Of a stretch of DNA of 64,000 nt, positions 18,053-27,257 are shown piece after piece. The notes beneath the pieces were generated by a model. The model was not told the DNA's origin, ran no database searches, and saw only the letters and a list, made by a program, of their open reading frames with translations. The DNA comes from Candidatus Competibacteraceae bacterium (lineage in GTDB: Bacteria > Pseudomonadota > Gammaproteobacteria > Competibacterales > Competibacteraceae). The translations under genes and the position numbers were made by a program. The stretch spans positions 90,074 to 154,073 of the forward strand of contig JADJQQ010000030.1 of NCBI GenBank assembly GCA_016712625.1. The letters run 5' to 3'. Position 1 is the stretch's first letter, and every line of letters begins with the position of its first letter.

Positions 18053-18502
18053 TCAACCTCTTTGCGTGGTATACAGTTTGCGCGCCCGCCCAACAAAGGC
18101 ATTCACCATCGTTGCCGCCATTTTGGTCACCAGCGCATCCCCCAGAGGTCTTAACAGCAGCGAATTCATTTCGCAGTCGAGAGCGAAGCTGATGTGGCAA
18201 AATCCTTCCGGGGTTGGCTCAAACGACCAGCGAATATCGAAGCGGCGAAAGCTGGCATCGGGCGAAGTCACCAGGATCGCGCTCGGCCGCTTGAGTTCGG
18301 TATGGGTGAGAAAACGATGTGCCAAAGGCCCTAGCGCCAATACTTGTTCGGTTTTATAGGCGCTAGCCTCGCGACGGACGATAGTGGCGCTACGGATCAA
18401 GGGCAGAAACTCAGGATAGCGTTCCACATCGGCCACCAGGTCGAACATCCGTTCGACGGAGGCCGCCACTACCCGACTTTCACGATGGGATGTGTAAGAC
18501 AT
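18053..18502 (-). CDS. Coq10/RatA-type START domain protein (type II toxin-antitoxin RatA family/ubiquinone-binding)
   Basis: A 149-residue polyketide-cyclase/START fold protein. VAASVERMFDLVADVERYPEFLPLI near the N-terminus (family pattern at residues 12-36) and LDCEMNSLLLRPLGDALV near the C-terminus match the Coq10/RatA group. Eukaryotic Coq10 and bacterial relatives bind ubiquinone; E. coli RatA is described as a ribosome-association toxin. Convergent with rquA, so a quinone role is attractive but inferred. Intact. Confidence 0.85.
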   Translation of the reverse strand: MSYTSHRESRVVAASVERMFDLVADVERYPEFLPLIRSATIVRREASAYKTEQVLALGPLAHRFLTHTELKRPSAILVTSPDASFRRFDIRWSFEPTPEGFCHISFALDCEMNSLLLRPLGDALVTKMAATMVNAFVGRARKLYTTQRG

Positions 18503-18580
18503 CTTTGTCCGGTCTTTGACTCGCGAAGTTTGCTGGTTGATGATCCTCTGTCGCCTTTGAGCATACTCAATGGCCAGCTA

Positions 18581-18610
18581 TAAAAAAAGCCCGGTTTGAC
18601 CGGGCTTTTC
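18581..18610 (-). terminator. Rho-independent terminator
   Basis: Inverted repeat AAAAGCCCGG / CCGGGCTTTT with a 5-base loop (18585-18609). Read on the minus strand it is followed by a T run, so it most likely ends the small membrane-protein gene just upstream. Confidence 0.85.
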
Positions 18611-18629
18611 GCTAGCGGCTAAAACACAT

Positions 18630-18833
18630 TCATGGCGTTGGCATAACGTGCGTTTGATCAAACAAACTCTCTTCAATCCGATGCCACGTTTTCGGAAAGA
18701 ACGTCGAAACGACGGCGCTGGCGGGCAGTAAAATGAGTCCGGCCCCAACCAAGGCGACGATCCAAAAGCCAGCAAACGGGGACAACGCCAACACTAAAAC
18801 GATGAATACGGCAATTTTAGTCATATTTTTCAT
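18630..18833 (-). CDS. Small hypothetical membrane protein
   Basis: About 67 residues starting at ATG 18833 (MKNMTKIAVFIVLVLALSPF). Two hydrophobic helices cover about residues 5-45, followed by a short polar C-terminus. I do not recognise a family. No good ribosome-binding site is visible, but the preceding small frame stops 5 bp upstream, which could couple translation, and a clear terminator follows the stop. Confidence 0.55.
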   Translation of the reverse strand: MKNMTKIAVFIVLVLALSPFAGFWIVALVGAGLILLPASAVVSTFFPKTWHRIEESLFDQTHVMPTP

Positions 18834-18838
18834 GATTT

Positions 18839-19033
18839 TTACGGCTGGCAATCCGGCCTTTTGGGCTGATCGCCCCGCACGTCCTCTACACTTTTAGTCG
18901 ATGTCAAAAGCTCAATATGGGGCAACGTCATGTTTGGCAAGCCTAAATACGCTGGAACCCATCCATGCATGTCACCCTGTCCTGAAGCGCCTTTCATGCC
19001 AAAAGCTCGCTTCGATGTCACACAAAAAATCAT
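18839..19033 (-). CDS. Possible small hypothetical protein
   Basis: A 64-codon frame (MIFCVTSKRAFGMKG...) ending 5 bp before the small membrane-protein gene. It has no recognised domain or membrane segment. The tight spacing is the main reason to list it; it may not be translated. Confidence 0.25.
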   Translation of the reverse strand: MIFCVTSKRAFGMKGASGQGDMHGWVPAYLGLPNMTLPHIELLTSTKSVEDVRGDQPKRPDCQP

Positions 19034-19257
19034 CTCGCCATTATACTACCGAGAAATGTTGATCTTATTTTCCAAAAATCAGCGATAAATTCTCGATAAA
19101 TGTAGCTAGATTGGTAGTAATTTTACCATAAACTGTGCTGCAATGCAAAAAATATTGACGCTCCGAGGCTTGAAGCGACCAGAAAACTTAGCTGCGGGAA
19201 CATAGTGAAATAGGGATGGCAACCGTCGGCGTGATTTCGATCATTACTGAGAAATAA

Positions 19258-19557
19258 TTATTTTGACGTCATCGAGAATAACGGTTGCTCGATATGAGTG
19301 CTTTTACATTTGGGGCATTTACCAGGTTTTTTCGATCTCTCTCGATGTTCAAACTGATAGCCACAATCATTACATGCCGCGGGAGTCACTCGCAAAGCGG
19401 CTGATTTTTTAATTTGATCGAGATGATCGTAGATCTCTTTTTCGGATTTCCTAATTTGCTTAGAAAGGACGCTAACAGAAAATTTTCTTTGGCTAAGAAG
19501 CCTAACTATGTCCTGCCTTATGGTTTCATAGCGCTCCTGAGGGATCATTTCTTTCAT
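19258..19557 (-). CDS. HTH and zinc-ribbon transcriptional regulator (COG3357-like)
   Basis: A 99-residue protein. Residues about 10-55 form a winged-helix-type segment (IRQDIVRLLSQRKFSVSVLS, IRKSEKEIYDHLDQI). The C-terminal half holds a zinc ribbon with CNDCGYQF and CPKCKSTHIEQP, two CxxC pairs. This order is that of the predicted HTH plus Zn-ribbon regulators of COG3357. Target genes are unknown. Monocistronic by appearance, with AT-rich sequence downstream. Confidence 0.78.
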   Translation of the reverse strand: MKEMIPQERYETIRQDIVRLLSQRKFSVSVLSKQIRKSEKEIYDHLDQIKKSAALRVTPAACNDCGYQFEHRERSKKPGKCPKCKSTHIEQPLFSMTSK

Positions 19558-19784
19558 TTATAACACGTTGATTTCCGTGAGAGCCGATTGGATGGCGCTT
19601 TCAGAATGGCTGAGATCTTAAAGGCACAACACGGTATTTTCCGCCAACCTCATTTGAGCGATAAAAATGCTTGACAGAAAAACAAGAATAAGTCCGAGAC
19701 CATAACCGATCAGCCAGATCAAAAAGCCGACCTATTTTTAGAGAGCCGCTTCCAACTTCATCACTACCATTTTCCATCTGATCA

Positions 19785-21785
19785 TCAAGCCCGGAACTGC
19801 CGCACCAACGCCTGTAACTGACGAACCTCTGCTGTAGAAACGACCGGGCCATAGCGCAATAAGGCGTAAAGCCGGCTGATTTCCCGAACCGATCCCGCCA
19901 AATCCGGTCGGCTGGCAGCCACCCGTTCGGCAAACGCCAGCGGCCCTTCCTGATTTGCCCGCGCCAAGCCGCGTCGCGCCAGCCGCGCGCAGAAGTGCAA
20001 ATAAGCCTTCACCACCGGATCACGCGGGCCACGATTCCGCCACCGCAATCCGGCAACCAGCAATCCGAATCCGCCCAGCATCAGCGTCATCGCCACGGTC
20101 ATATCAGCCCAATCAATCGGCCCAAAACCGAGGCCCGATAAAAATTCCTTCTGTCGATCCGGCCCATAGGCCAATACCCATTCATTCCATGAATTGTTCA
20201 CGGTATCCCAGCTCATCGCCAGTTGCCGCAACCATTCGCCATCACCGCCGCGACGCGCCAAGAACGGCAATTCCTCGGTATCACTCAAAGCGGCATACAG
20301 TCCATCCTGAATTCGGTTGGGGGCGACTGCTCCCGTCGGATCGACCCGCACCCAGCCACGTCCCTCCAACCAGGCTTCGGCCCAGGCATGGGCGTCAGAC
20401 TGGCGGACGATCAGATAATCCCCAAAGGTGTTGCGTTCTCCCCCCTGATAGCCGGTCACCACGCGCGCTGGAACACCCGCTGCCCGCATCAGAAACACGA
20501 ACGCGCTAGCATAGTGTTCGCAAAAACCCCGCCGAGTCCGAAACAGAAAATCATCCACGCTATCGGAACCGAGCAAGGGTGGATTCAAGGTGTAATAAAA
20601 CGCCTGCTCCCGAAACAAGAATAGGGCGGCATCAATCAGCGCCTCGGGTCGGGCGCCACCCTGCCGCCATTCCGCCGTCAACGCGCGGGCGCGGGGATTG
20701 CCGCGGGCTGGCAAACGCAGCGCCGTGGTTCGCTCGATCGGATCGAGGTGTCCGGTCCGGTAGTTGGGATAGGATCGCATCTGATAGCGATATACCTCAT
20801 TCACCGGCTGCTGGCGCAGTAATTGAAATGAAGACGTCATGCCAGTTTGCGGTGGCAATAAAGCTGGCAGATCCAGGGCGAACAGCCAAATCCGGTTGCT
20901 CGGCTCCAGAATGACGGAATATTCCAAAGCCGTCCCCTCCGGGGTGAATGGAACCGGCGTATTTCTTGGGGCGCCCGCGCCGGAAGTCCAACGGCGGCCA
21001 TCGAAATTCCACAGCACCGGCCCGCGCCAATACAGTTGGTTCGGCGGCGGAATAGGTCCGTTGAAGCGGACACGGAACGCAACCTCATCCGATTTGCTGA
21101 GCTCGCTGACCGTACCCGGCGTCATTTGTTCCGACAACCCAGTGCGGCCCTTATAGGCGTCCTTCGGCAACCCCCACAACGGCCCCGGAATCCGCGGGAA
21201 CAGCACGAACAGAATCAGCATCACCGGAATCGCTTGCAGCGCCATCTTGCCGGACAGCCAGATCGGAGCCAGCGCTTTCAGGCCGGCATGCTGGCGGTGG
21301 ATCAGGATTTGCGCCGCAAGCATCAGGAGAACCACCGCAAACAGATAGATGACCAGCAAGATTTCCTGGCTGTAGAGCAAGTTGCTCATCACCAGCAGAT
21401 AACCCAGAAACACCAATACCACGCCATCCCGCAGCGTGCGCGTTTCAAGCAGCTTGCACGCCGTCATGGCGCTTAGAAACGCCACGCCGGCATCACGGCC
21501 GAACAAGGTCCGATAATCAATCAGCACACCAGCGCAGGCCAACACGGCGACCACCAATAACAACCAGCGGGGCGGCAAAGACCAACCGCGCATGGCGATC
21601 AACCAGCGCCAAATCAAGATCGCCCCGAACAACAAGGTGAGCCAAATCGGCAGTTCGCTGGCCCGCGGCACCGCCGCCAACAGCAGCGCGCCCAGCAACC
21701 AAGACAAGGCTATCGGTTCGAGCACCTCAAGGGGAAGCGCTGGCTTCTCCGCTTTTAGTCGGTTTTTTTGGTTCCACAACCGCAT
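19785..21785 (-). CDS. TgpA-like transglutaminase family membrane protein (DUF3488 + transglutaminase core)
   Basis: A 666-residue protein. The N-terminal third has several membrane helices (DUF3488: ALSWLLGALLLAAVP, LIWRWLIAMRGW and others). The middle to C-terminal periplasmic part holds the papain-like triad: Cys in RTRRGFCEHYASAFVFLMRA, His in SDAHAWAEAWLEG, Asp in RVDPTGA. One more helix (MTLMLGGFGLLVAGL) precedes a DUF4129-type tail. Pseudomonas TgpA is an essential relative. I start at ATG 21785, just after the DUF58 gene; an earlier in-frame codon overlaps it. Last gene of the moxR-DUF58-tgpA operon. Confidence 0.92.
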   Translation of the reverse strand: MRLWNQKNRLKAEKPALPLEVLEPIALSWLLGALLLAAVPRASELPIWLTLLFGAILIWRWLIAMRGWSLPPRWLLLVVAVLACAGVLIDYRTLFGRDAGVAFLSAMTACKLLETRTLRDGVVLVFLGYLLVMSNLLYSQEILLVIYLFAVVLLMLAAQILIHRQHAGLKALAPIWLSGKMALQAIPVMLILFVLFPRIPGPLWGLPKDAYKGRTGLSEQMTPGTVSELSKSDEVAFRVRFNGPIPPPNQLYWRGPVLWNFDGRRWTSGAGAPRNTPVPFTPEGTALEYSVILEPSNRIWLFALDLPALLPPQTGMTSSFQLLRQQPVNEVYRYQMRSYPNYRTGHLDPIERTTALRLPARGNPRARALTAEWRQGGARPEALIDAALFLFREQAFYYTLNPPLLGSDSVDDFLFRTRRGFCEHYASAFVFLMRAAGVPARVVTGYQGGERNTFGDYLIVRQSDAHAWAEAWLEGRGWVRVDPTGAVAPNRIQDGLYAALSDTEELPFLARRGGDGEWLRQLAMSWDTVNNSWNEWVLAYGPDRQKEFLSGLGFGPIDWADMTVAMTLMLGGFGLLVAGLRWRNRGPRDPVVKAYLHFCARLARRGLARANQEGPLAFAERVAASRPDLAGSVREISRLYALLRYGPVVSTAEVRQLQALVRQFRA

Positions 21786-21789
21786 GAGA

Positions 21790-22759
21790 CTATGTCGCTT
21801 TCTCCTGATCAGTAAACAAGGCCAACCCTTCCAAGCAATGCCGTTGCTGACCTTCTCCGCAGGCGGGCGGCGCCTTGAAGCCGGGCAGGCGCAAGCCATA
21901 CTGGTGGCCATCATTCTCGGCCTTCAGCACCCATTGACAGAGCTGCTCCAGGCGGGACTCGATGTTTTCGATGCCCAGCAACCGCCAATCGAGCCACAGT
22001 TCTGGCCGGGCTTGATCGACGAATTGCTTGACCAACAACTGGTCGGCGCGGGTCGCCGCCTTCCAAGCGATCCGACGCGGTGAATCACCCGGCGCATAGG
22101 GTCGAAAACCGGCGTAATCCCTCACTACCCGACCCCAATTCGATAGAGCCGCCGCCTGGGTTGCTGGGGAGCGCCGCCGGCAGCGGCTGCCGGCCTCGTG
22201 GTCGTGGATACACTAGACTGGCGGCATCGAATTCCACCCAACTCCACGATTGAAAAAGCCCCAGCGGAAAACGGGTTAGCACTCGAATACGGCCTGGCCG
22301 CAACCAGCCGCGTCGTTCAGCGGGCACCGTAAGGACGACGGCCACCGAAGCTTGCGCTGGAATATCGATATATTGCGGCGACTGATCCCGCCATTGCAGT
22401 GCAACGCCGTAACGGGTTGAGCGCCGGGGATTTTCCAAATGAAACTGAAAACGGGCGTCCTGACCAGCAAACACCGCCTCAGCGCCATTGGCTCGAATCA
22501 CCAGACCCAGCAGGTTGTCATGCGCCTGCCACATGCTGTTCAGCGCCACAGCGGCCAGCAAAAACGTGAAGGCAAAACCCATGCTGTTGCTGTAATTGAC
22601 CGACCACAAGAACAGCAAAAATAACAATAGCGCAAAGGCATAACCCCTGAGGGTCGGCAAAATATAGATGCGGCGACGGTCCAGCCGGATTGGATCCAAC
22701 GACGGTCGCTGGCCGCGCGTCACCCATGCTTCGAATTTTTGCCGCAGATCCTTCAGCAT
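21790..22759 (-). CDS. DUF58 domain protein, one frameshift
   Basis: Begins at 22759 (MLKDLRQKF). Two adjacent membrane helices (GYAFALLLFLLFLWSVNYSN, FAFTFLLAAVALNSMW) are followed by a beta-rich domain. At 22119-22121 an extra base in a G run (coding strand) moves the frame. Without it the text GSGSE runs into DYAGFRPYAPGDSPRRIAWK, the DUF58 signature, and on to 21790. The reconstructed protein is about 322 residues, normal for the family. Between moxR and tgpA as in many bacteria; the trio is probably an envelope-linked AAA/VWA-like system. Confidence 0.88.
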
Positions 22760-22769
22760 GGCGCGGCCT

Positions 22770-23702
22770 TCAGGCCGGCAAAGTCACGGCTGTCAGCAAG
22801 CGCTCGACCAAATCGGCCGCCGACTGCTCCAGGCTGTCTTCTGCCGGATGAAGGCGATGGCTGACCACGGCTGACAACACGGTTTGCACGTCTTCCGGCA
22901 AGACGTGGCCGCGATGGTGCAACAAGGCCCACGCGCGCGCCGCCCGCAGCAATCCCAAGCCGGCGCGGGGCGACAAACCGCTGCGGAAGCGGTTGGATTG
23001 CCGGGAGAAAGTTAGCAGCGCCTGGACGTAATCCAGCAGGGGTGGGGCGACGTGAATACTGCTCACGCGCGCTTGCGCTTCATGCAACTGCTCAGGGGCC
23101 ATGGCGACGGGGAGCCGCGCCAGCAAATCCCGCCGATCTTCGCCCTCCAGCAAGGCCCGCTCGGCCTGCACATCGGGATAGCCAAGTTCGATCCGCATCA
23201 GGAAGCGGTCCAATTGCGATTCAGGTAGCGGGAAGGTGCCGATCTGATAAGCGGGATTTTGAGTCGCGATCACGAAGAACGGTTCCGGCAACGGCCGGGT
23301 TTCGCCCTCAATGGTCACTTGGCCCTCTTCCATGGCTTCCAGCAACGCGCTTTGGGTTTTGGGGGTTGCGCGATTGATTTCGTCGGCCAAAATCAATTGG
23401 GCGAAAATGGGGCCGGGATGGAACACAAAAGTTTCGCGCTGGCGTTCGTAGACCGCCGCGCCAAGAATATCCGCCGGCAGCAAGTCGCTGGTGAACTGGA
23501 TGCGCTGGTAGTGCAAGCCCAGACTATGGGCCAGGGCGTGGGCCAGCGTTGTCTTGCCCATACCCGGCAGATCCTCGATCAACAAATGACCGCGCGCCAA
23601 CAAACAGGTTAGGGCCAAACGAATGGCGCGCTCCTTGCCCAAGATGATCGAACCGACTTGGCGGATCGCCAGATCCAAGCCGTTTTCCAAAACAGCGCCC
23701 AT
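22770..23702 (-). CDS. MoxR family AAA+ ATPase
   Basis: A 310-residue AAA+ chaperone-like ATPase. Walker A is GMGKTTLAHALA (about residues 45-56), Walker B is LILADEINRATPKTQSALLE, and sensor 1 follows in VIATQNP. The MoxR-specific FPLPESQLDRF block and the SGLSPRAGLGLLRAARAWAL helical lid are present. MoxR proteins usually work with partner VWA or DUF58 proteins, and the next two genes (DUF58, TgpA) are the standard neighbours. Begins two bases after the gamma-carbonic anhydrase gene ends. Confidence 0.95.
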   Translation of the reverse strand: MGAVLENGLDLAIRQVGSIILGKERAIRLALTCLLARGHLLIEDLPGMGKTTLAHALAHSLGLHYQRIQFTSDLLPADILGAAVYERQRETFVFHPGPIFAQLILADEINRATPKTQSALLEAMEEGQVTIEGETRPLPEPFFVIATQNPAYQIGTFPLPESQLDRFLMRIELGYPDVQAERALLEGEDRRDLLARLPVAMAPEQLHEAQARVSSIHVAPPLLDYVQALLTFSRQSNRFRSGLSPRAGLGLLRAARAWALLHHRGHVLPEDVQTVLSAVVSHRLHPAEDSLEQSAADLVERLLTAVTLPA

Positions 23703-23703
23703 C

Positions 23704-24228
23704 TCAATCCTGCCGCCGCAGGTCGTGTTTGAAGCGCTTAAAATTCTCCACGTAACGGCCGGCGGTCTGCCGCAAACGCTCGATTTCCGGTTCCGACAAG
23801 GAACGGACGATCTTGCCAGGCGACCCCATGACGAGCGAACCGTCCGGAATGACCTTGCCTTCCGGGATCAAGCTATTGGCGCCGATCAGGCAATTCTTGC
23901 CGATCACCGCCCGATTCATAATCAAGCTCTTGATGCCGATCAGGCTATTGTCGCCGACGATGCAACCATGCAGCATGGCCAGATGGCCGACGGTGACATC
24001 GCGACCGAGCGTGAGCGGAATACCGGGGTCGGTATGTAAGACGGAGCCATCCTGAACGTTGGTGTTTTCGCCGATGGTGATCACGTCATTATCGCCGCGC
24101 ACCACGACGTTGAACCAGATACTGGCATTCTGCTTCAGCACCACCGAGCCGATGACAGTGGCGTTATCCGCAACGAACCAGTCTTCACCGTGAAATTCGA
24201 CCTTGCGGTCGCCGAGGGAATAGATCAC
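23704..24228 (-). CDS. Gamma-carbonic anhydrase family protein (YrdA-like)
   Basis: A 174-residue left-handed beta-helix protein. Hexapeptide repeats run through IGSVVLKQNASIWFNVVVRG, and the metal-site region shows TVGHLAMLHGCIVGDN with the expected histidines. HTDPGIPLTLG is also typical. Bacterial YrdA/PaaY members bind zinc but many lack proven carbonic anhydrase activity. First gene of the run into moxR-DUF58-tgpA, though its tie to them is only by position. Confidence 0.9.
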   Translation of the reverse strand: MIYSLGDRKVEFHGEDWFVADNATVIGSVVLKQNASIWFNVVVRGDNDVITIGENTNVQDGSVLHTDPGIPLTLGRDVTVGHLAMLHGCIVGDNSLIGIKSLIMNRAVIGKNCLIGANSLIPEGKVIPDGSLVMGSPGKIVRSLSEPEIERLRQTAGRYVENFKRFKHDLRRQD

Positions 24229-24310
24229 CGCTTCCTCCTGCCAAAGAACTTTCTCGTCAAAGCATCATTATAACCGAGATCGAGCGCAAGGAGGGGTAAA
24301 CAACAGCAAA

Positions 24311-24337
24311 AGTCAGCGGATAAAAAAGCCGCTGACT
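24311..24337 (-). terminator. Hairpin, possible terminator of the Cache-protein gene
   Basis: AGTCAGCGG pairs with CCGCTGACT across a 9-base A-rich loop. On the minus strand a short T-rich run (TTTTGCTGTT) follows. It sits about 70 bp past the stop of the secreted Cache protein gene. Confidence 0.6.
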
Positions 24338-24405
24338 GTCAACTCGCCGTGCTTCTACCGGGCTTGGGAACCCAGTGAGCATCCGAAGCACGGCGATCGG
24401 GAAGG

Positions 24406-24906
24406 TTACTTCGTCTTGCCCTCCAAGGTAGCCAGCGGGGTATCGTCATAAACGCCCGCGCCAACAGCGTAGCTTCCAGCCGGCAGAACGTAGCTGACTT
24501 TGCGGAAATTGCCCTCGGCGCCGGGCTTGGTCCACATATACTCGACCCAACCGCCCTTGGCGCCTTTGCCGCCAGCCGCGCAAAGCGCATTTCCCAGATC
24601 CTTGCCATCTTTAGCTTTGAGATCGGCCAGCTTCATCCCCTTGACCTTATCATTCGGATGGGCCGACATCATGCCTGTCTTGCAATCCATCACAAAGACA
24701 TACGTATCCTTCCAAGCCCATTTGCCCTTGGGATCGTTATAGGCAGCCAAAGCAGCCTCGCCGTGAGCGGCGACATCGGCAGCGGATTCTTTGACCTTGG
24801 CGATCACTTCGTCGGCTGTCGCGGCATCAGCAGCCCAAGCACTGGCGGAAAGCCCCATGGCGCAGAAGGCGGCCACACCCAACGCGATTTTCTTGTTCAT
24901 CTCCAT
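24406..24906 (-). CDS. Secreted Cache domain protein
   Basis: A 166-residue protein with a Sec signal peptide (MNKKIALGVAAFCAMGLSAS, cleavage after AWA). The mature part is one sCache_2-type sensory fold: AYNDPKGKWAWKDTYVFVMD, SAHPNDKVKG, GWVEYMWTKPG and YAVGAGVYDD. There is no transmembrane output domain, so it is a free periplasmic binding protein. I prefer ATG 24906 after GGAG; ATG 24900 is possible. The same fold occurs twice in the sensor kinase at 29.7-31.6 kb. Confidence 0.85.
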   Translation of the reverse strand: MEMNKKIALGVAAFCAMGLSASAWAADAATADEVIAKVKESAADVAAHGEAALAAYNDPKGKWAWKDTYVFVMDCKTGMMSAHPNDKVKGMKLADLKAKDGKDLGNALCAAGGKGAKGGWVEYMWTKPGAEGNFRKVSYVLPAGSYAVGAGVYDDTPLATLEGKTK

Positions 24907-25049
24907 CTTTCTCCTCAAATGTATTGGGTTGTTTGGATATGCAGTACGCCGTCGCCGGAAAAGCGACGTGTCTTAACACTAGACGCTGTAAGGAGCAGTG
25001 ACAAGGTATGGCATGATATTTGTGCGTCTTTCCGGCAACCGCTGAATCA

Positions 25050-25787
25050 CTAATTGCTCAGATCCCCCCATAGCGTTTGCGCCGCCGCCACCGCCACGAG
25101 GCCGGCGGTTTCAGTCCGCAGGATGCGCGGTCCAAGCCGGATAGCGGTAAATCCAACCGCGCGGGCCTGGGCGATTTCGGCGGCGTTCAGGCCACCCTCT
25201 GGGCCAATCAACAGCGTCACGCGCTTTGCTGGCGCGGCCAGCGCCGCCAATCCTCGCTCAGCCTGGGGATCGAGCAGCAACCGCAATCCAGCTTCCATCG
25301 CTTGCCCCAACCATGCCGTCAACGCCAGCGGCCGTCGCAGTTCCGGCAATCGATTTTGCCCGCATTGCTCACACGCGCCGATGACGATCCCTTCCCAGTG
25401 CCGGACTTTGCGCAACAGGCGCTCGCCGCTCAAATCAACGCCGCCCCGTTCGGTAAACAAGGGTTGAATAGCGTTGACCCCTAACTCCACTGCTTTCTGC
25501 ACGGTGTAATCCATCTTGTCGCCGCGCGAGATGCCTTGGGCCAAGACGATCCGTAAAGCAGATTCGGCTTCACTAGGCAAGGCTTCCAAGACCTCTGTCC
25601 AAGCCTCTCGCTTGCCGACCTCCCTTAGCGTCGCCGCGAACGCATTCCCTTTACCGTCGAACAACACCAAAGCGGCGCCGGCCTTCAAGCGCAACACCCG
25701 CACGGCATGGCCGAAAGCATTGTCGTCGAGCAGTACGGTCGCGCCGACTGTCAGTGGCAAAGGCAGATAGATTCGAGGAATACGCAT
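25050..25787 (-). CDS. rsmE: 16S rRNA m3U1498 methyltransferase
   Basis: RsmE methylates N3 of U1498 of 16S rRNA with SAM. The 245-residue protein has the N-terminal PUA-like segment (RIPRIYLPLPL, LFDGKGNAF) and the C-terminal SPOUT trefoil knot. The knot motifs are LLIGPEGGLNAAEIAQA (about residues 192-208) and IRLGPRILRTETAGLVAVAA. The motif YTVQKAVELGVNAIQPLFTE is also characteristic. Standard length. Intact. Confidence 0.95.
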   Translation of the reverse strand: MRIPRIYLPLPLTVGATVLLDDNAFGHAVRVLRLKAGAALVLFDGKGNAFAATLREVGKREAWTEVLEALPSEAESALRIVLAQGISRGDKMDYTVQKAVELGVNAIQPLFTERGGVDLSGERLLRKVRHWEGIVIGACEQCGQNRLPELRRPLALTAWLGQAMEAGLRLLLDPQAERGLAALAAPAKRVTLLIGPEGGLNAAEIAQARAVGFTAIRLGPRILRTETAGLVAVAAAQTLWGDLSN

Positions 25788-25842
25788 TGACTCTCAATTT
25801 AACCGGGCAGACATCCTTCACTCATCCATTTACAACAAAACA

Positions 25843-25865
25843 AAGGCCCCGCCAAGCGGGGCCTT
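25843..25865 (-). terminator. Rho-independent terminator after the OFA-type transporter gene
   Basis: A 10-bp perfect stem AAGGCCCCGC / GCGGGGCCTT with a 3-base loop. On the minus strand it is followed by TTGTTTTGTTGT. It lies about 40 bp past the transporter stop and upstream of rsmE. Confidence 0.85.
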
Positions 25866-25901
25866 GTCCAAGCTGGAAACCGATGCGAAGGAGCGTTAGG
25901 A

Positions 25902-27245
25902 TCAGGCCGCCTGCTCCAGCGCCGGTTGCAGGGTTGCTTGAGTGGTTTCCGCGTCACGCCGCGCCAGTTCTTCATTGACCTTGGCGGTGACCATGCCTTG
26001 GAACAGATCCCGCAGCATCATGATCACCGCGCCAACCGAGAGCAGGATACCCGCCACGCCGAAGGAGAGAGCGAAATCGCCGGTCGTCGCTTTCATCATC
26101 TCGGAGGCCCGGCCCAGCACGAAGCCACCCATGCCCCACGCGGTCATCAACAGGCCGTAGTTGATGCCGAAGTTTTTCAGGCCCCAATAATCCTTGGTGA
26201 TGGCCGGGAACAGCGCCAGATTGGTGCCGTAGTTGAAGCCGATCAGCGTGGCGATGATGACGATCAGCGCGGCGCTGGTGTGTTCGGCGGTCACGACCGG
26301 AATGGCGACGAACATCAGGATGGCTTGGAACATCAGCATCAGCGAGAGCGTCAGGGTGCGGCCGATCCGATCCGACAGCAAACCGGCGACGATGCGACCG
26401 CCCGCATTACCCACCGCCATGATGACCACCGCCAGGAACGCCAGTTCACCCATGCTCTGCTTGGCCATGCCCGCAATACTGCCGATCACCATCAAGCCCG
26501 CGCCCGCGCCGATGAAGAACACCACCCACAGCACATAGAACGCGCCGGTTTTCATGACTTGCGAAGGAGTCAGATCCTTGGGCTTGGCGATGGGCACCAC
26601 TTTAGCGGTCTGCGCGCCGGCGGGAACGGCGCCCACCGGTTGATAGCCCGCCGGAGGATTCCGCAGCAGCAAGGAGAACAAGCCCACCACCAGGGCGAAC
26701 ATCACGCTCAAGCACAGCATCGTCCATTGCAAGCCGCCGTTCTTCATCAAATAGGTGGCTAGCGGCGCAATATAGACTGGGGCCAACCCGAAGCCTGACA
26801 CCACGATACCGGCGATCAACCCGGTCTTGGCCGGCGGAAACCACTTCAACGCGGGCGGCGTGGCGGATGAATAACCAAATCCCAATCCCATGCCAACCAG
26901 CACGCCGAAGCCCAGCACCCACATCCAATAACTGGTGGTCAACGACAGCAGCAGAAAACCCGCCGCCACGAGGAAACCGCCGATCATCGCGGTGAATTTA
27001 GGCCCCAACCGATCTTGGCACTTGCCGCCGAGCGTCATCGAAAACGCAAATACCAAACAGCACACGGCATAAGGATCATTGATCGACGCCAAATCCCATT
27101 GGAAAGCGCCTTCCCCGCCCTGCTTAATCGATTCGGCAATCGCGCCTTTGAATACGCTCCAGGCATACAGGACGCCGAGCGCCAAATTGATTCCGGTACC
27201 GGCCAATACGACCGACCAACCTCTACTTTGCGGAGAAATAGCCAT
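25902..27245 (-). CDS. OFA family MFS transporter (oxalate/formate antiporter-like)
   Basis: A 447-residue, twelve-helix major facilitator protein. The N-terminus GWSVVLAGTGINLALGVLYA followed by WSVFK is characteristic of the OFA subfamily, as are GKCQDRLGPK (loop 2-3), GFGYSSATPPALKWFP, and the C-terminal half motif GRIVAGLLSDRIGRT. Actual substrate (oxalate, formate or another monocarboxylate) is not determined. ATG 27245 follows AAGGAGCC. Begins 13 bp after the kinase-like gene upstream, suggesting one transcript and a possible sensing link. Confidence 0.88.
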   Translation of the reverse strand: MAISPQSRGWSVVLAGTGINLALGVLYAWSVFKGAIAESIKQGGEGAFQWDLASINDPYAVCCLVFAFSMTLGGKCQDRLGPKFTAMIGGFLVAAGFLLLSLTTSYWMWVLGFGVLVGMGLGFGYSSATPPALKWFPPAKTGLIAGIVVSGFGLAPVYIAPLATYLMKNGGLQWTMLCLSVMFALVVGLFSLLLRNPPAGYQPVGAVPAGAQTAKVVPIAKPKDLTPSQVMKTGAFYVLWVVFFIGAGAGLMVIGSIAGMAKQSMGELAFLAVVIMAVGNAGGRIVAGLLSDRIGRTLTLSLMLMFQAILMFVAIPVVTAEHTSAALIVIIATLIGFNYGTNLALFPAITKDYWGLKNFGINYGLLMTAWGMGGFVLGRASEMMKATTGDFALSFGVAGILLSVGAVIMMLRDLFQGMVTAKVNEELARRDAETTQATLQPALEQAA

Positions 27246-27257
27246 CACTAAGGCTCC

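Noticed and set aside
19601..19933. A 110-codon minus-strand frame downstream of tgpA
   Set aside because: It overlaps the tgpA C-terminus in another frame and lacks any conserved features.
25926..26762. A His/Gln-rich plus-strand frame of 278 codons opposite the OFA-type transporter
   Set aside because: Low-complexity composition typical of the antisense of a membrane transporter gene.
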